Counted from the stretch's first letter, positions 16,928 through 26,063 are shown. The stretch: DNA of 59,234 nt from Streptomyces virginiae (GCF_000720455.1 NZ_JOAK01000033.1:1-59234), one strand, 5' to 3'. Numbers and translations are program-made. Notes: generated from the letters alone by a model not told the origin.

Positions 16928-18610
16928 TCAGCGCTGCAGCAGGTCGAGGCGACCTTGGGTCTCGTACCGGGCCAGGAGGGCAGTGAGGGCGGGCCCGGAC
17001 AGTCGCGTGTAGCCCCCCGCAGGGGACCGGTGCCAGACGGGGTCCGCGCAGCGGAAGCCGGTGCGGCGGAGCGCCACGCGGTGGATCTTGTTCGTCGCGG
17101 TGACCGGCATCTCCGGGACGATCCGGACGTAGCGCGGGGCCATCTTCGTACCCAGGTCCGGCTGACGGGAGAGGAAGGCCTCGAAGGCCTCCGGGGAGAA
17201 CACCGCGCCGTCGCGGAGCGAGAGGGCCGCCATCACCTGGTCGCCGGCCACCTCGTCCGGGACGCCGTAGACGGCGACCGCCGCCGCGTCGGGCCAGCGG
17301 GCGAGGATGTTCTCGATCACCGCCGCGGCGAGGTTCTCGCTGTCGACGCGCAGCCGGTCGTCGGTGCGGCCCGCGAAGTAGAGGAAGCCCGCCGCGTCCC
17401 GGAAGAACAGGTCGCCCGTCCAGTACCAGCCGTCGCGTGTGCGGTCGGCTTCCGCGTCCGGGTTGCGCCAGTAGCCCTCGAACAGGCTGCGGCCCCGGTT
17501 GACGAGTTCGCCGATGGCGGCCGAGCCGTTGAGGAGGCGGCCGTCCCCGTCCAGGACGGCCGCCGGGCATTCCGCGCCCGTCTGCGGGTCGACGACCGCC
17601 AGGTCGTCCCCCGCGCCCGCCCGGCCCAGGGCGCCCGGCGGGGTGTCCGGGGTGCGCTGGACGGAGGCGCCGCCCTCGGTGGCGCCGTAGCCCTCCACCA
17701 GGCGGACGCCGAAGCGTTCGGCGAAGCGGGCGGCGTCCACGGCTCCGGCCTCGGTGCCGAAGCCGAGCCGCAGTCTGTGGGAGCGGTCGTCGGGGCGGGG
17801 CTCGGTGGCCAGGAGGTACTGGATCGCCCGGCCGACGTAGGTGAAGTAGGTGGCACCGTAGGCCTGCACGTCGTCCAGGAACGCCGAGGCGGAGAAGCGC
17901 CGGCGCAGCGCGACCGCGGCGCCGCCGACGAGGGCGGGGAGCCAGTCGGCGATGACGGCGTTGCCGTGGAAGAGCGGCATGCAGACGTAGTGGACGTCGT
18001 CCGGGCCGACGGAGAACTGGCGCGCCAGTGAGGCGCCGGCGGCCGCGAGCCGGCCCTGGCTGCAGACGGCGGCTTTGGGAGCGCCGGTGGAGCCGGAGGT
18101 GAAGTAGAGGAGGAGGCGGGAGCCGGGGGCGGGCGCGCGCAGGGCGGCCTCGCCGGGCTTGGCGGCGGCGTAGGGCGCGAGGAGGGCCTCGTACTCCTCG
18201 GTGCCGGTGACCAGGACGCGTACGCCGGGCAGGTCGAGACCCCGCAGCAGCGGCAGGTGGGCGGGCTCGGTGATCAGGAGCCGGCAGTCGGTGTGCAGGA
18301 TGTCGCGGGCCAGCTCGGGGCCGCGCCGGGTGGGGTTGATCCCGGCGACGGCGGCCCCGGCGAGGGCCGCCGCGCCGAGCCAGCACGGGAACTCGGGGGT
18401 GTTGTCGAGCAGGACCCCGAGGTGCGGTTCGGCCCCGGCGGGCATGAGGTCGACGAGGAGCGCGGCGCGTGCGGCGGCTTCCCGGGCGTTCCGGTGACGG
18501 GTGAGGACGTGCCGTTCGCCGTCCTCGTACATCAGACCGGGCCGGTGGTCGCCCCATTGGCGCGCTATGAGCTCCGCGACGGTTTCGGGTGCTGTCGTCG
18601 TCGTCCGCAT
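16928..18610 (-). CDS. AMP-forming acyl-CoA synthetase/ligase
   Basis: 560 residues from the ATG at 18610 in MRTTTTAPETVAEL. ANL-superfamily motifs: A3 P-loop YFTSGSTGAPKAAV, A5 GYGATEGG, A7 YWTGDLFFRDAAGFLYFAGR, A8 DDRLRVDSENLAAAVIE, and the C-terminal catalytic lysine region TATNKIHRVALR (A10, consensus PxTxxGKI-like, with Asn-Lys). It activates a carboxylic acid to acyl-AMP and acyl-CoA; the FAA/FATP-like layout suggests fatty or bile-acid-like substrates. It ends 26 bases past the LPMO gene's stop side but is separately placed; no operon partner is evident. Confidence 0.92.
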   Translation of the reverse strand: MRTTTTAPETVAELIARQWGDHRPGLMYEDGERHVLTRHRNAREAAARAALLVDLMPAGAEPHLGVLLDNTPEFPCWLGAAALAGAAVAGINPTRRGPELARDILHTDCRLLITEPAHLPLLRGLDLPGVRVLVTGTEEYEALLAPYAAAKPGEAALRAPAPGSRLLLYFTSGSTGAPKAAVCSQGRLAAAGASLARQFSVGPDDVHYVCMPLFHGNAVIADWLPALVGGAAVALRRRFSASAFLDDVQAYGATYFTYVGRAIQYLLATEPRPDDRSHRLRLGFGTEAGAVDAARFAERFGVRLVEGYGATEGGASVQRTPDTPPGALGRAGAGDDLAVVDPQTGAECPAAVLDGDGRLLNGSAAIGELVNRGRSLFEGYWRNPDAEADRTRDGWYWTGDLFFRDAAGFLYFAGRTDDRLRVDSENLAAAVIENILARWPDAAAVAVYGVPDEVAGDQVMAALSLRDGAVFSPEAFEAFLSRQPDLGTKMAPRYVRIVPEMPVTATNKIHRVALRRTGFRCADPVWHRSPAGGYTRLSGPALTALLARYETQGRLDLLQR

Positions 18611-18636
18611 GCCGCCGGAGGATAGCTGACAGATCG

Positions 18637-19245
18637 TCAGAACTGAACGTCCGAGCAGGCGTAGAAGGCCATCGGGGTGTCGTTGACGGTCCAGACCGCC
18701 AGGATCAGGTGCCGGCCGGTCTTGCCGCTCGGCATGGCGCCCTGGTGGACGGTGGTCATGGCGGGGCGGGCGCCGTTGTAGGCGACGGTGAGGAAGGGCT
18801 GGGGTTCGAGGTCGGCGCGGGTGAGGGCCTTGGTGCCGGTCCAGCCGTTCTTGGTGACGTAGTACTTGAAGTCGGTGGTGGAGTGGTTGGCGGTGAATTG
18901 CCACCGGAAGGCGTAGCTCTGCCCGCTGGTCACCTTGGTCGTGGGCCAGGCGCCGCCGCGCGGGTTGTCGAGCTCGGCGAACTGCGAGAGTCCGCCGGAA
19001 CATATCTTGCCGTCGGCGGGGCCGGCGGCCGGGAAGCCCTTGAAGCCCTCGACGCTCTGGGGCTCCCACTGGATCGCGCCGCAGTCGGAGACGGTCTTGT
19101 TGGCGCAGAGCTTCTGGCGGCTGATGGGGGTGTCGGTGTAGCCGTGGCTGCTGGCGGTGGGGGCGCCGATGAGGGTGATTCCGGCGACGAGGCCGAGGCC
19201 GAGCGCGGCGATGCCGGCCCTTCTGGGCATGCGGATGGGACGCAT
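18637..19245 (-). CDS. Secreted AA10 lytic polysaccharide monooxygenase (chitin-active)
   Basis: 202 residues. After the signal peptide (IAALGLGLVAGITLIGAPTASS) the mature protein begins with His (HGYTDTPISRQ), the first ligand of the copper histidine brace; the second is His in WQFTANHSTTDFKYY, and the axial Phe lies in TPMAFYACSDV. Four cysteines can form the two usual disulfides. A single-domain AA10 enzyme of CHB/CBP21 type that oxidatively cleaves crystalline chitin and assists chitinases. A dre-like site is 55 bases upstream, so it should be co-induced with the chitinase at 12.5 kb. Confidence 0.95.
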   Translation of the reverse strand: MRPIRMPRRAGIAALGLGLVAGITLIGAPTASSHGYTDTPISRQKLCANKTVSDCGAIQWEPQSVEGFKGFPAAGPADGKICSGGLSQFAELDNPRGGAWPTTKVTSGQSYAFRWQFTANHSTTDFKYYVTKNGWTGTKALTRADLEPQPFLTVAYNGARPAMTTVHQGAMPSGKTGRHLILAVWTVNDTPMAFYACSDVQF

Positions 19246-19299
19246 GATGCTCCTTGAACGTGGGGGGAGTTCGGCGAGAGCGCGCGCGTGTGGGGATTC

Positions 19300-19314
19300 A
19301 GGTCTAGACCAAGT
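19300..19314 (-). promoter_or_regulatory. DasR-type (dre) site upstream of the LPMO gene
   Basis: AGGTCTAGACCAAGT contains the palindromic centre GGTCTAGACC of the dre consensus, 55-69 bases before the LPMO ATG. Confidence 0.75.
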
Positions 19315-19354
19315 TCCAGATTATTGACGAGAGTTGGCCATGTCCATACCAATG

Positions 19355-19395
19355 AGGAAACGGGTGGTCCGGTCACTTCCGGCCACCCGTTTCCT
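19355..19395 (-). terminator. Terminator of the SPFH-protein gene
   Basis: AGGAAACGGGTGG (19355-19367) pairs with CCACCCGTTTCCT (19383-19395), extended by GGTCCGG/CCGG inside. It lies 19 bases past the stop codon at 19414. Confidence 0.85.
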
Positions 19396-19413
19396 GTCGC
19401 CCCACGTGTTCCG

Positions 19414-22029
19414 CTATTCGGTGCGCCCCGTGTAGAAGGCGACCGTGAGGTCCTTCACCAGGGCCTTGCGCTCGTAGTCGTCGAGCTCGACGAGTCCGCG
19501 CGAGGTCAGCCGGTGGACGGTGTCGTCGACGGCGTCCACCACCGAGGTCAGCACGGTGTCCCGGTGCTTGGCGTCGATCGCGGCGACCCGGCGGCGGCGC
19601 ATGGCCTCGGCGACCTCGGGCGCGTACTCGATCCGGGTCGGCTGGGCCGAGTACACCTCGATCCCGACCGCCTCGGTCTCGGCCGCCAGCATCCGGGTCA
19701 GCGCGTCCCCGACGGCTTCGGCGTCGCGCAGGGTCGGGGCGTCCTCGTGGAAGGCGTCCGCCGGGAGCTGGGACAGCACGCGGGCCATGGCCGACTCGAC
19801 CTGCTCGGCGAGGTACTCGGTGTGGTCCGCGACGGCGAGCGTGGCCCGGGCGGTGTCCTTGACCTGCCAGACGACCTGGACGACGACCTGGAGGGCGAGC
19901 CCGCCGGAGTCGACGGCGGGCATCGGGTCGCTGCGCCAGTGGCGCAGGCGTACGTCGACGCGGCGGCGCAGCAGGAGGGGGCTGACCCAGGTCAGGCCGG
20001 TACGGCGGACCGTGCCGCGGTAGCGGCCGAAGAGGGTGAGCACCCAGGCGTGGCCGGTACGGGCCCGGCCGAGGCCGCCGAGCGCGACGAGCGCGACGAT
20101 GCCGAGGAAGGCGAGCGGGGGCCAGTGGGTGGCGCGCAGGCCGTGGTAGGCGCGGGGGGCCGCACCGAAGGCGGCGACGAGGGGGGCGGGGACGACCCCG
20201 GCCCGCCAGAGCACGGCCGTGCAGCCGGCGAGGGCGAGGCCGCCGACGGCGACCCCGACCCAGCCGGGCAGCACGGGGCCGCGGTGCTCCCGGAGGCGGT
20301 CGTCACCACGGGGGACCCGGCGGCCGGGGGCGGGGCGCGCCGGGCGCGCCGGGCCCGGCGCGGGCCGGGGCGCGGGCTCCGGGAGGGGGGCCGATGTGGT
20401 GGCGCGGAACGGGAGGTGCACCGGCACCTCGGTGACGGCGGAACCGCGGTGCGGGGCGACGGCCATCGGCAGGTCCTGCGTGTCGTCGTCCTCCTCCATG
20501 CCGCGGGTCACCGCCTGGGCGACGATCTCGGCCACGCCGGGCCCCGGCACGGGGTTCCGGGGGCGCGGGGTCGCGGGCGCGTCGTGGCCGGCCCCGGCCC
20601 CGGCCACCTCGTGCACCGGCTCGGGCTCGGCCTGCCCCCGCGCGGCAGGCACGGCCACGTCCGCCTCGCCCTCCGCCCGGGGCGAAGCCTGCCCGGCCAC
20701 GCCGTCGCCTTCCGCCTCCACCGAAGCGGACCCGCCCGCCGGAACGGACCCCGCGCCGAACGGCGCGGGGGCTGCACGCAGCGCGAAGCGGGACACCGGG
20801 CCGGACACGCCTTCACCTTCCGGCTCCGCCGAGACGGGCCCGCCCGCCGGACGGGAGCCCGTCCCGGCCTGCGGCTCCACCACCTGGGAGGGTGCCTGCG
20901 CGCCGAACGGCACGGGGGCGGCGCCCAGCGCGGAGTCGGGCACCGGCCCGGAGGCCCTATCGCCTTCCGGCTCCGCCGAGGCGGGCCCGCCCGCCGGACG
21001 GAGGCCCGTCCCGGCCTGCGGCTCCACCACCTGGGACGGCGCCTGCGTACCGAACGGCACGGGCGCGGACACGCCTGTGCCTTCCGGCTCCGCCGAGGCG
21101 GGCACGGCTGCCGGACGGAAGCCAGTCCCGGCCTGCGGCTCGGCCGCCCGGTGTGACGCCTGCGCGCCGAGCGGCGCGGGCGCGGCCGCCGGAAGCGACA
21201 CCTCCCCGGCACGCGGCCCGGAGCCGGACACCGGCCCGGAAGCGGACGCCGTCGCCCGGGAGCCCGGCCAGGCTTGAGGCTCCGCCGAGGCGGGCCCGAC
21301 CGCCGGACGGGAGCCCGTCCCGGCCTGCGGCTCCGCCGCACGGTGTGACGCCTGCGCGCCGGGCGGTGCGGGGGCAGCCGCCGGAAGCGGCGCATCCGCG
21401 GCACGCGGCGCAAAGCCGGACACCGGCCCGGAGGCCCGGCCGCCCTCCGCCGACGCCACCAGGCCCGACACGCCACCCGAACGGGAGCCCGGTCCGGCCT
21501 GTGGCTCCACCGCGCGGGACGGTGCCTGCGCACCGGGCGGCGCGGGCGCGCCCGCCGGAACGGTTCGCGGCTCCACCGCCCGGAGCGGCGCATCCGCGGT
21601 GCGGACAGCCGACGCCGGCTCCGGGTCGGCCTCTCGTTCCGCCGGTACGGGGTGGGGTACGGACACCACCGTCGGGTCGGGGGCCGGGTCGGAGGCCGGG
21701 GTGTCCTGCCCCGTCGGCAGGGTGCCCGGGGCCGCCGCCCGGGGGGCAGGGGGCGACGCGTCCCCGGCCGGGGCCGGTGACGGGACGGCGTACCCGGCGG
21801 GTGAAGCCGGCCCGGCCGACGCCGGTACCGACGCCGCGCTGGGCGTGCAGTGCCGTACCGGCCCGGCCGGCGGCTCCCCGGCCTGCGCCGGAACCGGGGC
21901 CGGCACCGGCGCCGGGGCAGGGGTCGGGGCGTGGGCGGTCGTCGCCCAGCCGAAGGTGGTGGGGGCTGTTGCGGCGGCGGGGGGAACGTGGAGGGTGCCC
22001 GTCGTCGAGGTGGTGCGCGTGGGGAACAT
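19414..22029 (-). CDS. SPFH/band-7 membrane protein with long repetitive Pro/Ala leader
   Basis: 871 residues. The ATG at 22029 has an ideal GGAGGT site; an ATG at 22044 (MTEVTMFPT) overlaps the upstream stop as ATGA and is the alternative. Residues 1 to about 560 are low-complexity Pro/Ala/Gly/Glu with repeated units containing VEPQAGTGSRPAGGPASAEP. Two membrane helices follow (LPGWVGVAVGGLALAGCTAVLW; PPLAFLGIVALVALGGL), then a stomatin/band-7 domain (TGHAWVLTLFGRYRGTVRRT..., VQVVWQVKDTARATLAVADH, YAPEVAEAMRRRRVAAIDAKH). Such proteins form oligomers in membrane microdomains. It is translationally coupled with the NlpC/P60 hydrolase, hinting at a cell-envelope role. Confidence 0.85.
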   Translation of the reverse strand: MFPTRTTSTTGTLHVPPAAATAPTTFGWATTAHAPTPAPAPVPAPVPAQAGEPPAGPVRHCTPSAASVPASAGPASPAGYAVPSPAPAGDASPPAPRAAAPGTLPTGQDTPASDPAPDPTVVSVPHPVPAEREADPEPASAVRTADAPLRAVEPRTVPAGAPAPPGAQAPSRAVEPQAGPGSRSGGVSGLVASAEGGRASGPVSGFAPRAADAPLPAAAPAPPGAQASHRAAEPQAGTGSRPAVGPASAEPQAWPGSRATASASGPVSGSGPRAGEVSLPAAAPAPLGAQASHRAAEPQAGTGFRPAAVPASAEPEGTGVSAPVPFGTQAPSQVVEPQAGTGLRPAGGPASAEPEGDRASGPVPDSALGAAPVPFGAQAPSQVVEPQAGTGSRPAGGPVSAEPEGEGVSGPVSRFALRAAPAPFGAGSVPAGGSASVEAEGDGVAGQASPRAEGEADVAVPAARGQAEPEPVHEVAGAGAGHDAPATPRPRNPVPGPGVAEIVAQAVTRGMEEDDDTQDLPMAVAPHRGSAVTEVPVHLPFRATTSAPLPEPAPRPAPGPARPARPAPGRRVPRGDDRLREHRGPVLPGWVGVAVGGLALAGCTAVLWRAGVVPAPLVAAFGAAPRAYHGLRATHWPPLAFLGIVALVALGGLGRARTGHAWVLTLFGRYRGTVRRTGLTWVSPLLLRRRVDVRLRHWRSDPMPAVDSGGLALQVVVQVVWQVKDTARATLAVADHTEYLAEQVESAMARVLSQLPADAFHEDAPTLRDAEAVGDALTRMLAAETEAVGIEVYSAQPTRIEYAPEVAEAMRRRRVAAIDAKHRDTVLTSVVDAVDDTVHRLTSRGLVELDDYERKALVKDLTVAFYTGRTE
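20690..21600 (-). repeat. Degenerate in-frame tandem repeats in the SPFH gene
   Basis: Units of roughly 110-180 bases share segments such as CCGGCCTGCGGCTCC and GGTGTGACGCCTGCGCGCC. They code for repeated GAQASHRAAEPQAGTGSRP-like peptides, at least seven times. Internal homogenisation (near-identical stretches between units) suggests recent duplication. Confidence 0.75.
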
Positions 22030-22040
22030 CGTTACCTCCG

Positions 22041-23438
22041 TCATGCGAACAGCCGGCGCCAGGTTTCCGGGCCCGGGTAGCCGTTGGCCGCGGCCCCGCG
22101 CCAGCCCTGCGCGCGCTGGAAGGCCTCGACGTTGCGGCGGTCCGCCTCGCTCCAGCGGGCGCCCGGACCGGACGTGTAGTGCTTGCCGAAGCCCTTCTTC
22201 ATCAGCTGCCGGCCGAGGGCCTCGACGGCCGGGTGGGACCGGCCCGGGCGGAACACCGCGGCCCCGGGGTAGGCCCGTACGCCGCCCGGTCCGGGCGCCG
22301 CGCCCACCGTCGGCGGGATGTTCTTGCCCTGCTTGTCGACGAGCAGGCGCCAGGTGTGCGCGCCCGGAACGCCGTCGGCGTCGGCGCCCGTCCAGCCCTG
22401 CGCGCGCTGGAAGGCCTGGGTGGCGAGCTTGTCGTGGTCGCTCCACGTCCGGTCGGCCACCCCTTTGGGGTAGAACCGGTACGCGCCGCGCTCGATCAGC
22501 ATCCGGCCCAGCTGCGCCACGTGGTCGTTGGTGGCGCCCGGGGCGAACTTGTCCGCGCCGGGGAAGGTCTTGGCGGCGTCGCCCGGCTTCGGCCCCGCCG
22601 CCGGCGCTTCGGGGACGGGCGCGGGCACGGGGACGGCTCCCGGGACCTGCGGGACGATGCCGCCCGTCACCCCGTTGAACCGGTACGGGACGTACTTCGC
22701 CGAGTTGGTCCAGTACCCGTAGGGCGTGGCCAGCCTCCGCGTCGTGGGGCGCGTCTGCTCGTAGGCGACGTAGTGCGTGCGCGTCTGGTCGACCCAGCCG
22801 CCGAAGAGGACCACGTGCGAGCCGTTGTTGGGGTCCGCCGGGTTGTGGAAGAGCAGCATGTCCCCCGGCAGCAGCTCATCCTTCGTGATCTTGGTGGCGA
22901 ATTTGTCGAGGCTGCCGGTCCACTCGTTCGAGCCGAGGTTCCAGGCCATGGAGACGTAGCCGGAGCAGTCCTGCCGGTACCCGTCCGTCCAGTACTCGGA
23001 CATGCTGTACGGGACCTGCGCGTCCAGCCACAGCTTCGCCCGGTTGATGATCGTCGTGCGGTCGATCCGCTTCACGGCGCCGGGCCGGCCCGGGGCGCCG
23101 GGGTTGCCCGGCTTGCCCTTCGGGCCGTGCAGGGGGGTGCGGCCGCCCTGCGGGCTGCCGGGGTCGTCGAGGGACACCGGCCCGGTGGCCGGTGCGCTCA
23201 GGGCGACCGCCGTGGCGCCGCCACCGCCGAAGACCACTCCGGCGGCGGTGGCGAGGACCAGCGCCCGCCGCGCCCCGCGCGCGGCGGGGTGCCCCCCGTC
23301 CCGGAGCGGTATGGCGCGGTCCCGGGCGAGGGCACGGCGGCGCTGGGCGCATCCCCGGCACACGCAGTCGCCCGCGGGCTCGTACTCCTCGAAAGCGGGC
23401 ATCGGCATCTGCACATGCGTCGGGGGCTGCATCGTCAT
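22041..23438 (-). CDS. NlpC/P60-like peptidoglycan hydrolase with two peptidoglycan-binding domains
   Basis: 465 residues; an ATG at 23432 is an alternative start. A cytosolic N-terminus with a CxCxxC-like cluster (GDCVCRGCAQRRR) precedes one membrane helix/uncleaved signal (ALVLATAAGVVFGGGGATAVAL, about 58-80). The amidase-like domain has catalytic Cys in QDCSGYVSMAW and His in GSHVVLFGGW. Two C-terminal peptidoglycan-binding units (DKFAPGATNDHVAQLGRMLI.., AVFRPGRSHPAVEALGRQLM..) each end in FQRAQGW...PGxxTWRxL. The enzyme should act on the cell wall from the outer face of the membrane. Overlaps or abuts the SPFH gene downstream, forming a two-gene operon. Confidence 0.88.
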   Translation of the reverse strand: MTMQPPTHVQMPMPAFEEYEPAGDCVCRGCAQRRRALARDRAIPLRDGGHPAARGARRALVLATAAGVVFGGGGATAVALSAPATGPVSLDDPGSPQGGRTPLHGPKGKPGNPGAPGRPGAVKRIDRTTIINRAKLWLDAQVPYSMSEYWTDGYRQDCSGYVSMAWNLGSNEWTGSLDKFATKITKDELLPGDMLLFHNPADPNNGSHVVLFGGWVDQTRTHYVAYEQTRPTTRRLATPYGYWTNSAKYVPYRFNGVTGGIVPQVPGAVPVPAPVPEAPAAGPKPGDAAKTFPGADKFAPGATNDHVAQLGRMLIERGAYRFYPKGVADRTWSDHDKLATQAFQRAQGWTGADADGVPGAHTWRLLVDKQGKNIPPTVGAAPGPGGVRAYPGAAVFRPGRSHPAVEALGRQLMKKGFGKHYTSGPGARWSEADRRNVEAFQRAQGWRGAAANGYPGPETWRRLFA

Positions 23439-23520
23439 GCGGTTCCGTCCACTCCCCTGCTGTTCCAGTGGTCGACCGGGGCCGCAGCTGATAAAGCATC
23501 AGATGCGGTCGGCGCAGACA

Positions 23521-23534
23521 TATCGTGCACGATA
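23521..23534. promoter_or_regulatory. Perfect 14-bp palindrome TATCGTGCACGATA
   Basis: A perfect palindrome 83 bases upstream of the NlpC/P60 gene, in an AT-richer stretch of about 70 bases. Position and symmetry fit an operator for a dimeric repressor of the P60-SPFH operon. The binding protein cannot be named. I looked here for a ydaO-type c-di-AMP riboswitch, common before Streptomyces wall hydrolases, and did not see one. Confidence 0.55.
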
Positions 23535-23602
23535 AACCCCTCAAACATGGGTTAATCGGACAAGGCGGGCGTGGCTGGTCACGAGCACCCGCGGAGGTGG
23601 GG

Positions 23603-23608
23603 TAGAGT
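23603..23608 (+). promoter_or_regulatory. Probable -10 element of tRNA-Lys copy 3
   Basis: TAGAGT 15 bases before the tRNA, followed by TTTCTCTGTCAGCA as ahead of copy 2. Confidence 0.55.
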
Positions 23609-23623
23609 TTTCTCTGTCAGCAA

Positions 23624-23697
23624 GCGCCGCTAGCTCAGTTGGTTAGAGCAGCTGACTCTTAATCAGCGGGTCCGGGGTTCGAGTCCCTGGCGGCGCA
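23624..23697 (+). tRNA. tRNA-Lys (anticodon CTT), copy 3
   Basis: Identical 74-base gene to those at 7661 and 16701. Its 3' flank (CAGACGGAGGAAG, 23698-23710) is the same as after copy 1, while its 5' flank matches copy 2, so the three loci look like related duplicates. Confidence 0.97.
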
Positions 23698-23706
23698 CAG
23701 ACGGAG

Positions 23707-23740
23707 GAAGCCCCTCACAGCGAAAGCTGTGAGGGGCTTC
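23707..23740 (+). terminator. Terminator after tRNA-Lys copy 3
   Basis: GAAGCCCCTCACAGC-GAAA-GCTGTGAGGGGCTTC: a perfect 15-bp stem with a stable GNRA-type tetraloop, followed by TTCG. Confidence 0.9.
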
Positions 23741-23761
23741 TTCGTTCCTGGTCACCGATGG

Positions 23762-24436
23762 TCACGCCGACGTGCCCGGGCGGGCTCCCACGCCCGTCAG
23801 GTAGGCGGAGACCACCACGTTCGCCGTGTACTCCTTGGCCGCCTTGTCGTAGGTGCCACCGCAGGTCACCAGCCGCAGCTCCGCGCGGCCCGCGACCCGC
23901 GGACCGTACGCCTTGTGCGCGTCGAAGGCCGCGCGCTCGTAGACCCGTACGTCCTCGATCGTGAACTCGGCGACGGAACCGTCCGCCCGCACCACGCGCA
24001 CCTTGTCACCCGCCTGCGCCGAACTCAGGCCGTAGAAGACCGCCGGCTTGGACCGCGTGTCCACGTGTCCCACCATCAGCGCCGTCCCCGCCGCCCCCGG
24101 CTGCACGCCCTGGCCCCACCAGCCCACCGTGCCCGGGCTGTCGTACGACGGCGGCTCGATCGCGCCGTCCTTGTCCAGGCCCCGGGACACCACCGGGGCC
24201 TGGATGCCTATGGACGGCACGTCGACGCGCTGCGGCAGGGACCCGGCGACGGGGGCGTGCGCGGCCGGCAGCCCCGCGCCCACCGCCCCGCCGGCCTGCC
24301 CGGGAAGCGGGGCCGGCGCCACGGTGAGCTCACGGCCCCACAGCCACAGGCCCAGCACCAGAACCGACCAGGCCGCGAAGGTCAGCAGCCGGCCCCCGGC
24401 GGAGGCCTTTGCCTCGTCCGTCCGCCACTCGCTCAC
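23762..24436 (-). CDS. Class F sortase
   Basis: 224 residues. One N-terminal membrane helix (LLTFAAWSVLVLGLWLWG, about 17-34), then the sortase fold: VDVPSIGIQAPVV, catalytic His in MVGHVDTRSKPAVFYGL and catalytic Cys in RLVTCGGTYD. The usual arginine after the catalytic Cys is not visible in the following KEYTANVVVSAYL, where Thr stands near the expected place. Extracytoplasmic transpeptidases of this class occur in actinobacteria, generally beside a small secreted protein, as here. The upstream gene ends 15 bases before its GTG start, so the two are co-transcribed. Substrate not known. Confidence 0.88.
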   Translation of the reverse strand: MSEWRTDEAKASAGGRLLTFAAWSVLVLGLWLWGRELTVAPAPLPGQAGGAVGAGLPAAHAPVAGSLPQRVDVPSIGIQAPVVSRGLDKDGAIEPPSYDSPGTVGWWGQGVQPGAAGTALMVGHVDTRSKPAVFYGLSSAQAGDKVRVVRADGSVAEFTIEDVRVYERAAFDAHKAYGPRVAGRAELRLVTCGGTYDKAAKEYTANVVVSAYLTGVGARPGTSA

Positions 24437-24451
24437 GCGACGCCCGTCCCC

Positions 24452-25078
<627 letters not shown>

Positions 25079-25111
25079 GGTGAACCTCCTCGACAAGGAG
25101 ATTCACGCGCG

Positions 25112-25144
25112 GTACGCCGCTCCGCATCCGGAGCGGCGCCGTAC
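25112..25144 (-). terminator. Hairpin between HAD phosphatase gene and sortase operon
   Basis: CCGCTCCG-CATC-CGGAGCGG with outer GTACG/CGTAC arms. It lies downstream of the HAD gene (minus strand) and just before the secreted protein gene's ribosome site; no T-run, so termination is likely but not certain. Confidence 0.5.
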
Positions 25145-25208
25145 GTGTCAGCCGTACGCCCCAAACGCGCTACGCCCGTACGGCCCTACGACGCGGGTGC
25201 GCACCCCG

Positions 25209-25988
25209 TCAGACCAGGTCGACCAGATCCGCGATCGAGGCGACCGTCTTGGTCGGGCGGTACGGGAACTTCTCGGTGTCCTGCTCGGTGGTCAGACCGG
25301 TCAGGACGAGGAAGGTCTGCATGCCCGCCTCCAGACCGGCCAGCACGTCGGTGTCCATCCGGTCGCCGATCATGGCGCTGGTCTCGGAGTGCGCGCCGAT
25401 GGCGTTGAGGCCGGTCCGCATCATCAGCGGGTTCGGCTTGCCCGCGAAGTACGGCTGCTTGCCGGTCGCCTTGGTGATCAGGGCGGCGACGGCGCCGGTG
25501 GCCGGGAGCGGGCCCTCGGTGGAGGGGCCGGTCTCGTCGGGGTTGGTGCAGATGAAGCGGGCGCCGGCGTTGATCAGGCGGACCGCCTTGGTCATGGCCT
25601 CGAAGCTGTACGTCCGGGTCTCACCGAGCACCACGTAGTCGGGCTCGTGGTCGGTGAGGATGTAGCCGATGTCGTGCAGGGCGGTGGTCAGACCGGCCTC
25701 GCCGATGACGTACGCCGTGCCGCCCGGGCGCTGGTCGTCGAGGAACTTCGCCGTGGCCAGGGCGGAGGTCCAGATGTTCTCGACGGGGACGTCCAGGCCC
25801 ATGCGCGACAGGCGGGCCTGGAGGTCGCGGGGGGTGTAGATGGAGTTGTTGGTCAGCACCAGGAAGGGCTTGCCGGACTCGCGCAGCCTCTTGATGAAGG
25901 CATCGGCGCCGGGGATCGGGGTGCCCTCGTGGATGAGGACCCCGTCCATGTCGGTGAGCCACGATTCGATCGGCTTGCGCTCTGCCAC
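25209..25988 (-). CDS. NagD-like HAD superfamily hydrolase
   Basis: 259 residues from the GTG at 25988 (VAERKPIESWLTDMDGVL). HAD subfamily IIA: motif I WLTDMDGVLIHEG, motif II FLVLTNNS, C2-type cap, motif III Lys in GKPNPLMMRTG, motif IV AMIGDRMDTDVLAGLEAGM. The family dephosphorylates small sugar phosphates and nucleotides (NagD acts on UMP/GMP). In E. coli nagD lies in the GlcNAc operon; here the neighbours give no such link. Probably monocistronic. Confidence 0.92.
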   Translation of the reverse strand: MAERKPIESWLTDMDGVLIHEGTPIPGADAFIKRLRESGKPFLVLTNNSIYTPRDLQARLSRMGLDVPVENIWTSALATAKFLDDQRPGGTAYVIGEAGLTTALHDIGYILTDHEPDYVVLGETRTYSFEAMTKAVRLINAGARFICTNPDETGPSTEGPLPATGAVAALITKATGKQPYFAGKPNPLMMRTGLNAIGAHSETSAMIGDRMDTDVLAGLEAGMQTFLVLTGLTTEQDTEKFPYRPTKTVASIADLVDLV

Positions 25989-26063
25989 TGGACTGCTCTC
26001 CGCTCTCGCTGACCTGCGACCTCGACTGCTGGTCTGTACCACCTGTTCCCCACCCTATCCGGG

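Noticed and set aside
19288..21156. 622-residue open frame antisense to the SPFH gene
   Set aside because: Product of the repeat-rich SPFH coding strand read backwards; no start signal or motif.
23439..23620. ydaO-type c-di-AMP riboswitch before the P60 hydrolase gene
   Set aside because: The region is short and I could not find the conserved GGGG..GAATC-type elements; only a palindrome is present.
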